Shown here in pieces: positions 1-8,214 of a stretch of DNA of 64,000 nt. The notes under the pieces were generated by a model that saw nothing but the letters and a program-made list of their open reading frames with translations, was not told where the DNA came from and did not search any database. The position numbers were made by a program, and so were the translations under genes. Each line of letters begins with the position of its first letter. Position 1 is the stretch's first letter. The stretch comes from an uncultured Caulobacterales bacterium (GTDB lineage Bacteria > Pseudomonadota > Alphaproteobacteria > Caulobacterales > Caulobacteraceae): the NCBI GenBank assembly GCA_903884425.1, contig CAISEP010000007.1, positions 62,001 to 126,000 of the forward strand, given 5' to 3'.

Positions 1-272
1 AGGTCGGCGAAGTCGATGCGGAAGCTGTCATCGTCGCAGCTGATATTGGTTCCGGTATGGACCAGCCCCTCCCGCCGCAGCCGGGCGTCGAGGCCGAGCC
101 GCGCCAGCAGGTCCACCGTCACCTGCTCCAGCACCCCGGCCCGCACGCGTCCGGCGACATGTTCCCGCGACCGCTGCTCGATCACCACGCTGTCGATGCC
201 GGACCGGTGCAGCAGATGGGCGAGCAGAAGGCCCGCGGGGCCTGCGCCGATGATGGCGACCTGGGTACGCAA
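1..272 (-). CDS. pobA: 4-hydroxybenzoate 3-monooxygenase, 5' part only (cut by window edge)
   Basis: The first 90 residues of a FAD-dependent aromatic hydroxylase are present; the rest lies beyond base 1. The N-terminus TQVAIIGAGPAGLLLAHLL is a Rossmann FAD fold (GxGxxG at residues 9-14), followed by IEQRS and GRVRAGVLEQ. That is very close to the p-hydroxybenzoate hydroxylase signature GRIRAGVLEQG. The enzyme family converts 4-hydroxybenzoate to protocatechuate in the cytoplasm with NADPH and O2. The start is a TTG (270-272) with GGAGA about nine bases upstream; no in-frame ATG is near. The gene is divergent from an AraC regulator, the classic pobA/pobR arrangement. Assignment as PobA is strong despite truncation. 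Confidence 0.85.
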   Translation of the reverse strand, partial: MRTQVAIIGAGPAGLLLAHLLHRSGIDSVVIEQRSREHVAGRVRAGVLEQVTVDLLARLGLDARLRREGLVHTGTNISCDDDSFRIDFAD

Positions 273-424
273 GATTTCGGATCTCCACAGGATGCGGGAC
301 GGGGCCGCGGACCCTGCCAGCATGCCCGGCGGCGGCGGCAAGGCGATGGCACGGACGGCCGAAGACTTGGACTTTCCGGCCCGATGTGGAAGATGGCGGT
401 TCCGTTTCCGACCCGGAGGGTCCC
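273..424. promoter_or_regulatory. pobA / AraC regulator divergent promoter region
   Basis: This 152-bp intergenic region sits between the divergent pobA and AraC-type genes and must carry both promoters. I see no convincing -35/-10 pair or operator repeat by eye. In known pob systems the regulator binds here and activates pobA with 4-hydroxybenzoate. Confidence 0.4.
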
Positions 425-1321
425 ATGTCCGCCCCCGACATCGCCCAGTTTGCCCTCTATGGCGAAAGTCCGCAGGAGAGCGACCCGCGCTTCATCCATC
501 TGGAGGCGCTGGAGGCCCGCAGCCGTCCCAGCAACTGGACCATCCGCCCGCATCTGCACCGGGACCTGCACCAGATCTTCCTTGTGGTGGCGGGGGCCGG
601 GGACATTTCCCTGGATGCGGAGCGGCACAGCCTGAGCGCCCCGCTGATGGTGCTGGCGCCAGCAGGGGTGGTGCACGCCTTCACCTGGCCGCCGGGGTCG
701 GATGGCTATGTCCTGACCCTGGGAGACGATGTGTTCCGCGCCGCGACGGCGGAGCACCCGGAGCTGGCGGCCCTGTTCGACCGTGCCGCCTGGCTGGAAA
801 TTCCGGACCCGGCCGAGGCCCGGCGAATGGGGGAGGACCTCGCCCGCTTCATGCGGGAGGCGGTGTGGCGGGGCCCCTCCTGCGATGCGGCCCTGCAGGG
901 CCACCTGCTGCTGGCGCTCGTCGGCGTCCGGAGGATGCTGGACGCGGCGGGACGGCAGGGGCAGGTGGGGCTGGACGGCGCCGCGCGGCTGGTGGCGGCC
1001 TTTCGCGGGCTGATCGAGCAGCGGTTCCGCTCGCCCGCGACCATCGGCGACTATGCGGCGGCGCTGAACGTGACGGAAAAGTCCCTGCGCAATGCCTGCC
1101 GCCGGGTGCTGGGCCAGTCCCCCCTGCAGCAGTTGCGGCGCCGCCGGGCGCTGGAGGCCCAGCGCCTCCTGACCTATTCCTCCATGACCGTGTCGGAGGT
1201 GGGCTATGCCCTGGGCTTCGACGACCCGGCCTATTTCTCCCGAGCCTTCCGCGCCGATGTGGGGCAGTCCCCGGCGGACTTCCGGCGGATGCGGGGGCGG
1301 ATCCGCGCTTCCCGGCCCTGA
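425..1321 (+). CDS. pobR: AraC-family transcriptional regulator, probable pobA activator
   Basis: The 298-residue protein has an N-terminal cupin-like sensing domain (about residues 30-105, with HLHRDLHQIF and LAPAGVVHAF) and a C-terminal pair of helix-turn-helix motifs (about 200-290). The last helices read VSEVGYALGFDDPAYFSRAFR, the AraC/XylS signature. The start is the ATG at 425, at the beginning of the cupin homology. It is transcribed away from pobA across 152 bp, so a role as 4-hydroxybenzoate-responsive activator is the natural inference from context. The ligand is not proven by sequence. A general AraC regulator is the alternative. Confidence 0.8.
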   Translation: MSAPDIAQFALYGESPQESDPRFIHLEALEARSRPSNWTIRPHLHRDLHQIFLVVAGAGDISLDAERHSLSAPLMVLAPAGVVHAFTWPPGSDGYVLTLGDDVFRAATAEHPELAALFDRAAWLEIPDPAEARRMGEDLARFMREAVWRGPSCDAALQGHLLLALVGVRRMLDAAGRQGQVGLDGAARLVAAFRGLIEQRFRSPATIGDYAAALNVTEKSLRNACRRVLGQSPLQQLRRRRALEAQRLLTYSSMTVSEVGYALGFDDPAYFSRAFRADVGQSPADFRRMRGRIRASRP

Positions 1322-1340
1322 AACGCGTCCAACATTACAA

Positions 1341-1365
1341 AATGTACGAATTGGTTAGTTTTGTG
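1341..1365. promoter_or_regulatory. Putative TetR operator, site 1 (esterase promoter)
   Basis: The core ACGAATTGGTTAGT (1346-1359) is a perfect ACnAA-N4-TTnGT inverted repeat preceded by ATGT. It lies about 100 bp upstream of the exported esterase gene. Three related sites occur at 3366, 4377 and 12536, all near the TetR gene at 2544-3239 or its presumed targets. TTACAA at 1335-1340 could be part of a -35 element. Confidence 0.55.
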
Positions 1366-1458
1366 CTGCGGAGCGGTCTGGAGCATGCCATGCTCCGGCA
1401 TCGGCCCGGGCGGCGCTCAGATCGCCACGGCCTTGCACCAGGAAGGGGAGGGCTCCGG

Positions 1459-2547
1459 ATGAGCCGTTTGATCGCCATGTTCGCCGGGGTCTGCGCCCTG
1501 TCCGTCGCCGCCGCTGCACCGGCTTCCGCCGCCCCCAGCCTCGGGCAGGTCCTGGCCGACCGGGCCGCAGTGGGGCCTGCCGTGGCCGAGGTGGGGTCGG
1601 ACACCCTGTCGCAGCACAGCGTGGCCTTCCCCGGCGGGGTGACCAGCCTTCCCGACCTGACCTACGCCACCCTGAACGGCTATCGCCCCCTGAAGCTGGA
1701 CCTGTTCCTGCCCCCGGCGAGCTTTGCGCAGAAGGGCCCGCGGTCGTTCGTGGTGTTCGTGCACGGGGGCGGCTGGTCCGGCGGCGGGCCGCGGCGCTCC
1801 AGCGCCTATTCCGACTGGCCGGCGGTGCTGGCGAGCCTGGCGGAGCGGGGCTATGTGGTGGCCACGGTCAGCTATCGCTTCTCCGGCGAGGCCCCGTTCC
1901 CCGCCGCCATCAAGGACGTGAAGGCCTCCATCCGCTATCTGCGGGCCAATGCGGCGCTCTACCACATCGACGTGAAGCGGGGTGCCATCTGGGGCGCCTC
2001 GGCGGGGGGGCACCTGGCGGGGCTTGCCGCCGTCAGCTGCGGGGCGGCCGGTCTGTCACCGGACCCGCGGGTGGTTCCCAAGGTTACAGGCGTTGAGCTG
2101 GCCGCCTCCCAGGCGGAGGGAGCCGACGCCCAGTCGGACTGCGTGCAGGCCGCCGTGACCTGGTTCGGCATCTTCGACTTCTCCACCATGCCCAGCCGGG
2201 CCAACGACCCGGCCCGCTCCGCCGAGGCGGTGTTCCTGGGCTGCGCCACCAATGTCTGCACGTCGGCCCAGACGGGACCGGCCTCGCCGGTGACCTATGT
2301 CAGCGCCAAGGCCCCGCCCATGCTGGTGATGCACGGGGCGGAGGACAAGCTCGTCCCCCATGCCCAGTCGGAGCAGTTCGTGAAGGCGCTGACCGCGGCC
2401 GGGGCGAAGGCGGAGTTGGTGATCCTGCCGGGCGTGGGCCACAGCTGGCTGGGGGCCACGCCGGAGGCGACGATCCACGCCAGCAAGGAGGCCCTGCAGC
2501 GGTCCATCGACTTCATCGACGCACAGATCGGCGACCGGGCCCCTTAA
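1459..2547 (+). CDS. Exported alpha/beta-hydrolase (BD-FAE-like esterase)
   Basis: The product is 362 residues with a Sec signal peptide (LIAMFAGVCALSVAAAAPASA, cleavage near residue 24). The fold motifs are all present: oxyanion-hole HGGGW at 102-106, nucleophile elbow GASAGG with Ser181, acid in HGAEDKLVP (Asp296) and catalytic His328 in GVGHSW. These belong to the esterase/lipase group with ferulic-acid-esterase-like members. An envelope location fits hydrolysis of an imported plant ester. The ATG at 1459 follows GGAAGGGGAGGG. The frame is open far upstream, but only by GC bias. The 3' end overlaps the convergent TetR stop codon within TTAA. Confidence 0.85.
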   Translation: MSRLIAMFAGVCALSVAAAAPASAAPSLGQVLADRAAVGPAVAEVGSDTLSQHSVAFPGGVTSLPDLTYATLNGYRPLKLDLFLPPASFAQKGPRSFVVFVHGGGWSGGGPRRSSAYSDWPAVLASLAERGYVVATVSYRFSGEAPFPAAIKDVKASIRYLRANAALYHIDVKRGAIWGASAGGHLAGLAAVSCGAAGLSPDPRVVPKVTGVELAASQAEGADAQSDCVQAAVTWFGIFDFSTMPSRANDPARSAEAVFLGCATNVCTSAQTGPASPVTYVSAKAPPMLVMHGAEDKLVPHAQSEQFVKALTAAGAKAELVILPGVGHSWLGATPEATIHASKEALQRSIDFIDAQIGDRAP

Positions 2548-3239
2548 GGCTGGACGAAGCGCAGGATCATCTCGGTGACGCTTTCCCGCCGCGCGGCAGT
2601 AGCGGCGGGGGCGGCCATGTCGATCTTGAAGATCGTCGAGAAGGTGTAGCGGTTGCCCACGTTGAAGAAGCACAGGGCGCTGATGGACATGTGCAGGTCC
2701 AGCGGGTCCACATTGGCCCGGATCACGCCTTCCTTCACGCCCCGGGCGCAGATCTCCCGCAGGGAGTTGATGGCGGGATTGTTCATCTCGGCAATGTCGG
2801 GCAGCTGGGCGATGTGCTCCCCGTGATGGATGTTCTCCACCATGACGAGGCGGCTGAAATCCACATGGGCAAGCTGGTAGTCGAAGGTGAAGCGCACCAG
2901 ATGGGCCAGCGCCTCCAGCGGCGGTCGGCTTTCCAGGTCGAGGGCCGATTCGATGGTCCGCATGCGCCGGTAGCAGTCCTGCAGCACCGTGCGGTAGAGG
3001 GCCTCCTTGCTCTCGAAATAGTAGTAGATCATCCGCTTGGAGGTGTGGGTCAGCTCCGCGATCTCGTCGATCCGGGCGCCGCTCAGGCCCTTTTCCGAGA
3101 ACTCCCGGGTGGCGACTTCGATGATGTTGGCGCGGGTGCGTTCGGGATCGTTCTTGCGGCCCTTGGCTCGCCCGTCGGAAGCGGGCTCGCTGATCGTGCG
3201 GGTCGTCTGCGCACCCCTGAAGCTGTCTGAACCCGCCAC
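2544..3239 (-). CDS. TetR-family transcriptional regulator of the esterase/receptor/dehydrogenase genes
   Basis: The DNA-binding domain spans roughly residues 38-84 (TRANIIEVATREFSEKG, then ARIDEIAELTHTSKRMIYYYFESKEAL), followed by a helical ligand domain including ENIHHGEHI. The start is uncertain. GTG at 3239 has an upstream GGGAACAAG, whereas an in-frame TTG at 3284 gives 15 more low-complexity residues with no ribosome site. The gene is convergent with the esterase (stop codons share TTAA at 2544-2547) and divergent from the shikimate dehydrogenase. A palindrome of the ACnAA-N4-TTnGT type precedes it at 3366 and recurs at three other promoters, so autoregulated repression of the catabolic genes is inferred. 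The ligand is unknown. Confidence 0.85.
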   Translation of the reverse strand: MAGSDSFRGAQTTRTISEPASDGRAKGRKNDPERTRANIIEVATREFSEKGLSGARIDEIAELTHTSKRMIYYYFESKEALYRTVLQDCYRRMRTIESALDLESRPPLEALAHLVRFTFDYQLAHVDFSRLVMVENIHHGEHIAQLPDIAEMNNPAINSLREICARGVKEGVIRANVDPLDLHMSISALCFFNVGNRYTFSTIFKIDMAAPAATAARRESVTEMILRFVQP

Positions 3240-3365
3240 CTTGTTCCCGTCCCCGGACTGCTCGTTCCGTCGGCTATGAGACAACGGAAGGATTTGCGCA
3301 ACTGCTTATGTTTCCTGCGGCTCCGGTCCGCGAGGGGGTTTGTCGCCGATTTGCTCTGGAAATGG

Positions 3366-3379
3366 ACGAACTAGTGAGT
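3366..3379. promoter_or_regulatory. Putative TetR operator, site 4 (tetR / dehydrogenase intergenic)
   Basis: ACGAACTAGTGAGT matches the ACnAA-N4-TTnGT inverted repeat with one arm mismatch and is preceded by ATGG instead of ATGT. It lies between the divergent tetR and shikimate/quinate dehydrogenase genes, the expected place for an autoregulatory operator. Confidence 0.45.
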
Positions 3380-3474
3380 GTAACATTCCCGGGCCGTGGC
3401 GAGCCTGCCCCTTCGAAGGCGCGTCTGGCGGACGCCATGGCACCCGAAGGATCAGGACTCAGGGCAGACGACGC

Positions 3475-4329
3475 GTGCAGACCATCAGGACAGGGTTGAT
3501 CGGCTCAGGCATCGGCGGCTCGAAAAGCCCCGCCCTGCACATGGCCGAGGCCAAGGCGCTGGGCTTTCGCCTGACCTATGAGCGATTCGACGCCGCGGCC
3601 GGAGACTTCGATCCCGACCAGCTCGACGCTCTCCTGACCCGGCTGCAGGCGGACGGCTTTGCCGGGGTCAATGTCACCCATCCGTTCAAGCAGCGGATCA
3701 TGGACCATCTCGACACCCTGTCCCCGGACGCCCGGGCGCTGGGGGCGGTGAACACCATCGTGTTCCGGGACGGCCGGAGGGTGGGCTACAACACCGACTG
3801 GATCGGCTGGAAGCGCGGCTTCGAGCGCGCCCTGCCCGACGCGCGCCTGGGCCGGGTGGTGCAGCTGGGGGCCGGCGGGGCGGGGTCCGCCGTGGCCTAT
3901 GCCGCCCTGACCCTCGGGGTCGGGCACCTTGTGCTGCACGACGTGGATGCCGGACGCGCGGCGGGGCTCTGCGAAAACCTGCGAGGCCTGTTCGGTGCGG
4001 CGCGGGTCGAGGTCGCGGAAAGCCTGCCACCGGCCATCGCGGCCGCGGACGGGCTGATCAACGCCACGCCCATCGGCATGCAGCAGTACCCGGGAACCCC
4101 GGTGGATGTCTCGCTCCTGCGCCCGGAGCTGTGGGTGGCGGAGATCGTCTATGTGCCGCCGGAAACCGAGCTTCTGAAGCAGGCCCGCCGGATCGGCTGC
4201 CCGACCGTGGACGGGGTGGGCATGGTGGTCTTCCAGGCCGCCGTGGCCTTCGAACTGTTCACCGGCCGCGTACCGGACCCGGAGCGGATGCTGCGGGCCT
4301 TCCACGGGACCAGCCTCGCCGGTGCCTGA
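3475..4329 (+). CDS. Shikimate/quinate dehydrogenase, catabolic type
   Basis: A 284-residue NAD(P)-dependent dehydrogenase of the AroE/YdiB family. The substrate-binding N-terminus GLIGSGIGGSKSPALHMAEA resembles catabolic quinate/shikimate dehydrogenases rather than biosynthetic AroE. NVTHPFK carries the catalytic Lys72, NTDWIGW carries Asp108, and LGAGGAGSAV (131-140) is the nucleotide-binding loop. The reaction is quinate to 3-dehydroquinate and/or shikimate to 3-dehydroshikimate. The start is GTG at 3475, which begins exactly at family homology. The neighbouring TetR and the 3-dehydroshikimate dehydratase at 12651 point to catabolism. The anabolic alternative is possible but less likely in this setting. 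Confidence 0.85.
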   Translation: MQTIRTGLIGSGIGGSKSPALHMAEAKALGFRLTYERFDAAAGDFDPDQLDALLTRLQADGFAGVNVTHPFKQRIMDHLDTLSPDARALGAVNTIVFRDGRRVGYNTDWIGWKRGFERALPDARLGRVVQLGAGGAGSAVAYAALTLGVGHLVLHDVDAGRAAGLCENLRGLFGAARVEVAESLPPAIAAADGLINATPIGMQQYPGTPVDVSLLRPELWVAEIVYVPPETELLKQARRIGCPTVDGVGMVVFQAAVAFELFTGRVPDPERMLRAFHGTSLAGA

Positions 4330-4625
4330 TCTCCGGCCATGACGGGAGGGGCCGATGGCCGGGCCCCTTGACATGTACCAACTGGTTCGTTCATGTTGTG
4401 ACTCATAACTATCGGAGTCGGGAATTGGCTGGGACGGGTCCCTGAGGGGACCGCGCCCGGCCACCACACCCGACCCACGGAGGACGCAGGGTTTCAGGAT
4501 TTTCATCCGGTACGGGACGGGCGGTGGACGCCTCTTCCGGCCGTTCCGCAACAGTGCCGCTCCGCGACCATGCCGGGGCGGTCCGTCACGAACACACGCC
4601 GCTCAGGCGGGCAGGGGGAAGACAG
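4330..4625 (+). promoter_or_regulatory. Upstream region of the TonB receptor, with promoter and putative TetR operator (site 2)
   Basis: A perfect -35 box TTGACA lies at 4368-4373. The palindrome ACCAACTGGTTCGT (4377-4390, both ACnAA and TTnGT arms exact) fills the spacer, and TCATGT at 4391-4396 is a poor -10 at 17-bp spacing. An operator between -35 and -10 would give simple repression. The remaining 230 bp is a long GC-rich leader. GGGGGAAG just before the ATG at 4626 is the ribosome-binding site. Confidence 0.55.
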
Positions 4626-7565
4626 ATGGCGATGGGATACAAGATCAACCGGGCTTCGGCCCTGACACGCGGGCTGCTGGCCGGCACCGCCCTGGTCGCG
4701 GCCTCCGGGCTGATGGCCTCCGCCGCCCAGGCGGCCGCGGAAGCGGACAACACGGTCCAGGCCGTGGTGGTCACCGGCTCCCTGATCTCCAGCAAGAACT
4801 ACGTGGCGGCGAGCCCGATCGTCACCACCTCCATCGAGGCGATCCAGCAGAGCGGCGCGGTGAATGTCGAGGACGTGCTGAACCAGGCACCCCAGTTCAC
4901 CCCCTCGGGCACGGCGGCCAACGGCGGCCAGGGCACCGGCGGCCACGCCACGGTGAACCTGCACGGCCTGGGCTCCAACCGGAACCTCGTCCTGCTGGAC
5001 GGCCGTCGCCTGCCCCCGGCCGACATTGCCGGTGACATCGACATCAACCTGATCCCGGAATCGATCCTGTCCGGCGTGGACGTGATCACCGGCGGGGCCT
5101 CGGCGGTCTATGGCTCCGACGCCATGTCCGGCGTGGTCAACTTCATCACGGTGAAGAAGTTCGAAGGCGTTCGCGCCGACGTGCAGTACGGCAATTCCAC
5201 CAAGGGCGACTATGCCCAGTTCACCTCCAACGTGGCCTTCGGCACCTCCTTCGCCGACGGACGGGGCAACCTGATCGCCTCGGTGGGCTACACCAAGGAC
5301 GACGGACTGGCCGGTTCCGCCCGGTCGTTCTTCAACCTGGTGACGCCGTCCTCCTATATCGGCCAGGGGACCTTCGTGCCCTCCGCCACCAACCTGCCGA
5401 CCCAGGCGGCGGTCTCCAGCCTGTTCACCGGCTATGGCGTCACCTCCACCGTGTCGCGGACCCTGAACCTCGGCTTCAACAACGACGGCACCCTGTTCAC
5501 CCAGACCGGGGCGCTGAACTACAAGGGCCCGACCAGCGGCGGCTATGCCATCATCGGCGGCAACGTCCGCATGCCCGTCGGACCGCAGACCATCATCGAG
5601 AACCCCCTCGACCGGACCTCGCTCTATTCCAAGTTCGACTATGAGCTGACGCCGCACATCACCGCCTATGGCCAGGTGCTCTATGTGGACTCCACCGTCA
5701 CCACCAGCAGCGGCAAGAGCCTGACCCAGCTGCAGAGCCTGACCACCATTCCGGTGACCAACCCGTTCATTCCGGCGGACCTGGCCACCCTCTTGGCCTC
5801 GCGCCCGAACCCGACGGCCCCCTTCCTCTGGAACGGCCGCTATGTGGGCCTGCCCAACAAGTCCTGGGACGAGAACTATGTCACCAGCCAGTTCCTCGGC
5901 GGGCTGAAGGGCGATGTGGGCTACCGCGACTGGACCTGGGACATCTATGCCGACTACGACAAGACCGACCACAACCAGACCAACCACAATGCCGTGCTGA
6001 AGAGCCAGGTCCAGAACCTGCTGAACGCGGCGGACGGCGGCAAGTCCCTGTGCGCCGGCGGGTTTGATCCCTTCGGTCTGGCCAACAGCTCGAACATCTC
6101 CGCGGCCTGCCAGAGCTACATGACCACCACCGCCCATTCGACGGAGGCGCTGAGCCAGGCGGACGTGCAGGCGGTGACCCAGGGCACCCTGTTCACGGTT
6201 CCGGCCGGTAATGTGGTGCTGGCCGTGCTGGCCGACTATCGCCGCAACACCTACACCTACTCCCCCGACAGCCAGCTGGCCGCCGGCAACATCGAGGCCG
6301 TGGTCCAGTCCAGCCCGTCCCACGGCGTCATCTCGGTGAAGGAATACGCCGCCCAGGTGGACGTGCCCCTCTTGAAGGACCTGCCCTTCGTCAAGAAGCT
6401 GAACCTCGGCGCGGCGTTCCGGACCTCGGACTACTCGTCCACGGGCTCGGTGAACTCCTACGAGGGCGACCTGAAGTGGTTCGTCAATGACGACGTCCTG
6501 ATCCGCGCCGGCTACCAGCGCGCCGTCCGGGCCCCGAACATCGCCGAACTGTTCTCGGCGGTGACCGGCTCCCAGGTAGCGATCGGCACGCCGCCGGCCT
6601 CCATCGGCGATCCCTGCGACGTCCGCTCCACCGCCCGCACGGGCGCGTCGGGCGCCAGCGTCCGGGCGCTCTGCATCGCACAGGGCATTCCCTCGGTGGT
6701 GGTGGACACCTACCAGTTCCCGACCACGGCGGTGGGCGGCATCTCCTCCGGCAACAAGAACCTGACGCCGGAAGTGGCCGACACCTTCAACTACGGCGTG
6801 GTGTGGACCCCGCACTTCGCCCATCCGCTGCTGTCGCGGATGTCGGTGTCCGTCGACTACTGGAACATCCAGATCCAGAAGGCGATCTCGGTCATCCCGG
6901 GCATCACCGCGCTGAGCAAGTGCTACAACCTCGACGGTTCCAACCCGACCTACTCCGCCAGCAACCCGTTCTGCGCCCTGATCCAGCGTGACAGCAACGG
7001 CCAGCTGACCCAGATCCTGACGCCCTATCTGAACCTGGGCGGCCTGCGGACGGACGGTGTGGACATCCAGGCCAACTGGCGGGCGGCGCTCACGGACATG
7101 GGCGTGGCGGTTCCCGGCGACGTGTCGGTGACCACCTCGCTGAGCTACACGGCCTCGTTCAAGGTCCAGACCTTGCCCGGCACGCCATTCGCCGAATATG
7201 TGGGCACCAACACCATCGTCGGGGCCACCCCCGCCGGTCCGCACCCGGACTGGAAGGCGCTGACCACCTTCGGCTACCACCTCGGCGCCGTCGATATGGG
7301 TGTCCGCTGGCGGTACCTGGACGGGATGAAGGACGTGTCGGTGATCACCTCGCCGACCCATCCCAGCGTGGGCACGCCCACCTACCAGCTGATCGACCTG
7401 TTCGGCACCTACAAGATCAACAGCAAGTGGCAGGTCCGTGCGGGCGTGACCAACCTGTTCGATCATGACCTGCCGGTGGTCTCCAGCTCGCAGACCAGCA
7501 CCGATCCGGCGACCTTCGACGCCGTGGGCCGGTCCTACTATGTGGGCCTGAAGGCGGCGTTCTGA
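4626..7565 (+). CDS. TonB-dependent outer-membrane receptor
   Basis: The 979-residue protein has a signal peptide ending about residue 36 (LMASAAQA), a TonB-box-like segment TVQAVVVTG, and a plug domain (about 60-175: IQQSGAVNVEDVLNQAP, VNLHGLGSNRNLVLLDGRR, GGASAVYGSDAMSGVVNF). A long beta-barrel ends in the typical terminal aromatic (VGLKAAF). It belongs to the large sphingomonad/caulobacter receptor group that imports many carbohydrates and aromatics with energy from TonB-ExbBD, which is not encoded in this window. The promoter carries the TetR palindrome, and the genes downstream are a Tat-exported DUF3237 protein and two MFS carriers. Uptake of an aromatic ester or oligomer is inferred from context. 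Confidence 0.9.
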   Translation: MAMGYKINRASALTRGLLAGTALVAASGLMASAAQAAAEADNTVQAVVVTGSLISSKNYVAASPIVTTSIEAIQQSGAVNVEDVLNQAPQFTPSGTAANGGQGTGGHATVNLHGLGSNRNLVLLDGRRLPPADIAGDIDINLIPESILSGVDVITGGASAVYGSDAMSGVVNFITVKKFEGVRADVQYGNSTKGDYAQFTSNVAFGTSFADGRGNLIASVGYTKDDGLAGSARSFFNLVTPSSYIGQGTFVPSATNLPTQAAVSSLFTGYGVTSTVSRTLNLGFNNDGTLFTQTGALNYKGPTSGGYAIIGGNVRMPVGPQTIIENPLDRTSLYSKFDYELTPHITAYGQVLYVDSTVTTSSGKSLTQLQSLTTIPVTNPFIPADLATLLASRPNPTAPFLWNGRYVGLPNKSWDENYVTSQFLGGLKGDVGYRDWTWDIYADYDKTDHNQTNHNAVLKSQVQNLLNAADGGKSLCAGGFDPFGLANSSNISAACQSYMTTTAHSTEALSQADVQAVTQGTLFTVPAGNVVLAVLADYRRNTYTYSPDSQLAAGNIEAVVQSSPSHGVISVKEYAAQVDVPLLKDLPFVKKLNLGAAFRTSDYSSTGSVNSYEGDLKWFVNDDVLIRAGYQRAVRAPNIAELFSAVTGSQVAIGTPPASIGDPCDVRSTARTGASGASVRALCIAQGIPSVVVDTYQFPTTAVGGISSGNKNLTPEVADTFNYGVVWTPHFAHPLLSRMSVSVDYWNIQIQKAISVIPGITALSKCYNLDGSNPTYSASNPFCALIQRDSNGQLTQILTPYLNLGGLRTDGVDIQANWRAALTDMGVAVPGDVSVTTSLSYTASFKVQTLPGTPFAEYVGTNTIVGATPAGPHPDWKALTTFGYHLGAVDMGVRWRYLDGMKDVSVITSPTHPSVGTPTYQLIDLFGTYKINSKWQVRAGVTNLFDHDLPVVSSSQTSTDPATFDAVGRSYYVGLKAAF

Positions 7566-7577
7566 TCGACAACCGGA

Positions 7578-7608
7578 CCGGAGGCGGCGACACTGTCACC
7601 GCCTCCGG
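7578..7608 (+). terminator. Strong hairpin after the receptor gene
   Basis: CCGGAGGCGGCGAC and GTCACCGCCTCCGG form a 14-bp stem with one mismatch around the loop ACT. No T-tract follows. It may be a partial terminator or a 3'-end-stabilising hairpin between the receptor and the DUF3237 gene. Confidence 0.45.
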
Positions 7609-7618
7609 CACCTGTTCG

Positions 7619-7646
7619 GACACCAGACACCGGACACCGGGCACCG
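7619..7646 (+). repeat. Heptamer tandem repeat (GACACCG-like, four copies)
   Basis: Consecutive units GACACCA, GACACCG, GACACCG and GGCACCG lie in the leader of the DUF3237 gene. Such a short tandem array can vary by slippage. No function is evident. Confidence 0.6.
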
Positions 7647-7680
7647 GCAACGGGGCGCGATCGCGGGAAGGGACGGACCC

Positions 7681-8214
7681 ATGACTGACGACACCTTCCT
7701 TCCGCGGCGGGCCCTGATGGCCGGCGGGCTTTCCGGCCTCGCGGGCGCGGCCCTCGCCGGCGGCGCGGCGGCGGCGGCCGAAGGGGCAGACGCCCTGGAG
7801 GACATCCGCTTCGTCCATGTCTATACCGCCACCGTCCTGGTGGGGCCCATGCAGGTGCTGGGCCCGCACCATGGCGGCGTGCAGCGGCTGATCCCGATCC
7901 TGGGCGGCCGCTTCCACGGTCCGCGGATCTCCGGCGAGGTGCTGGCCGGCGGGGCCGACTGGAACCTTGCGCGCAACGACGGGGCGACCTCGGTGGAGGC
8001 CAGCTACTTCATGCGGACCGATGACGGGGTCACCTTCCGGATCGTCAATGACGGCGTCAATCCGGCCACCCCGATCCCCGGGCGGCCGCGCTTCACCCAT
8101 CCGGTCTTCGATGTTCCCGCAGGTCCCCACGACTGGCTGAACAAGGGGATGTTCGTCGGCACCCTGCGCCCGGGAGTGGGGCAGGTGGTGATCGGCGTCT
8201 ACCAGCTCGTCTGA
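7681..8214 (+). CDS. Tat-exported DUF3237-family protein
   Basis: The 177-residue product begins with a twin-arginine-type signal (LPRRALMAGGLSGLAGAALAGG). It continues with the DUF3237 pattern: FVHVYTATV, GGRFHGPRISGEVLAGGADW, DGATSVEASYFMRTDDG and a C-terminal NKGMFVGTLR. Members are small beta-barrel proteins often found beside aromatic-degradation genes; their biochemical role is not established. The ATG at 7681 has GGGAAGGGACGG upstream. Its stop shares one base with the next ATG (8214), so it is translationally coupled to the MFS gene. A periplasmic binding or accessory role for the imported substrate is a guess from context only. Confidence 0.8.
   Translation: MTDDTFLPRRALMAGGLSGLAGAALAGGAAAAAEGADALEDIRFVHVYTATVLVGPMQVLGPHHGGVQRLIPILGGRFHGPRISGEVLAGGADWNLARNDGATSVEASYFMRTDDGVTFRIVNDGVNPATPIPGRPRFTHPVFDVPAGPHDWLNKGMFVGTLRPGVGQVVIGVYQLV

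Noticed and set aside
16-1458. Open frame continuing upstream of the exported esterase, giving an 843-residue protein
   Set aside because: The upstream part covers pobA and the AraC gene in wrong frames and is Arg/Pro/Gly-rich. The signal peptide and ribosome site place the start at 1459.
4503-7466. 987-residue open frame antisense to the TonB receptor
   Set aside because: It is His/Gly/Arg/Val-rich with no domain, and lies exactly opposite a well-supported receptor. Long antisense frames are expected at this GC content.
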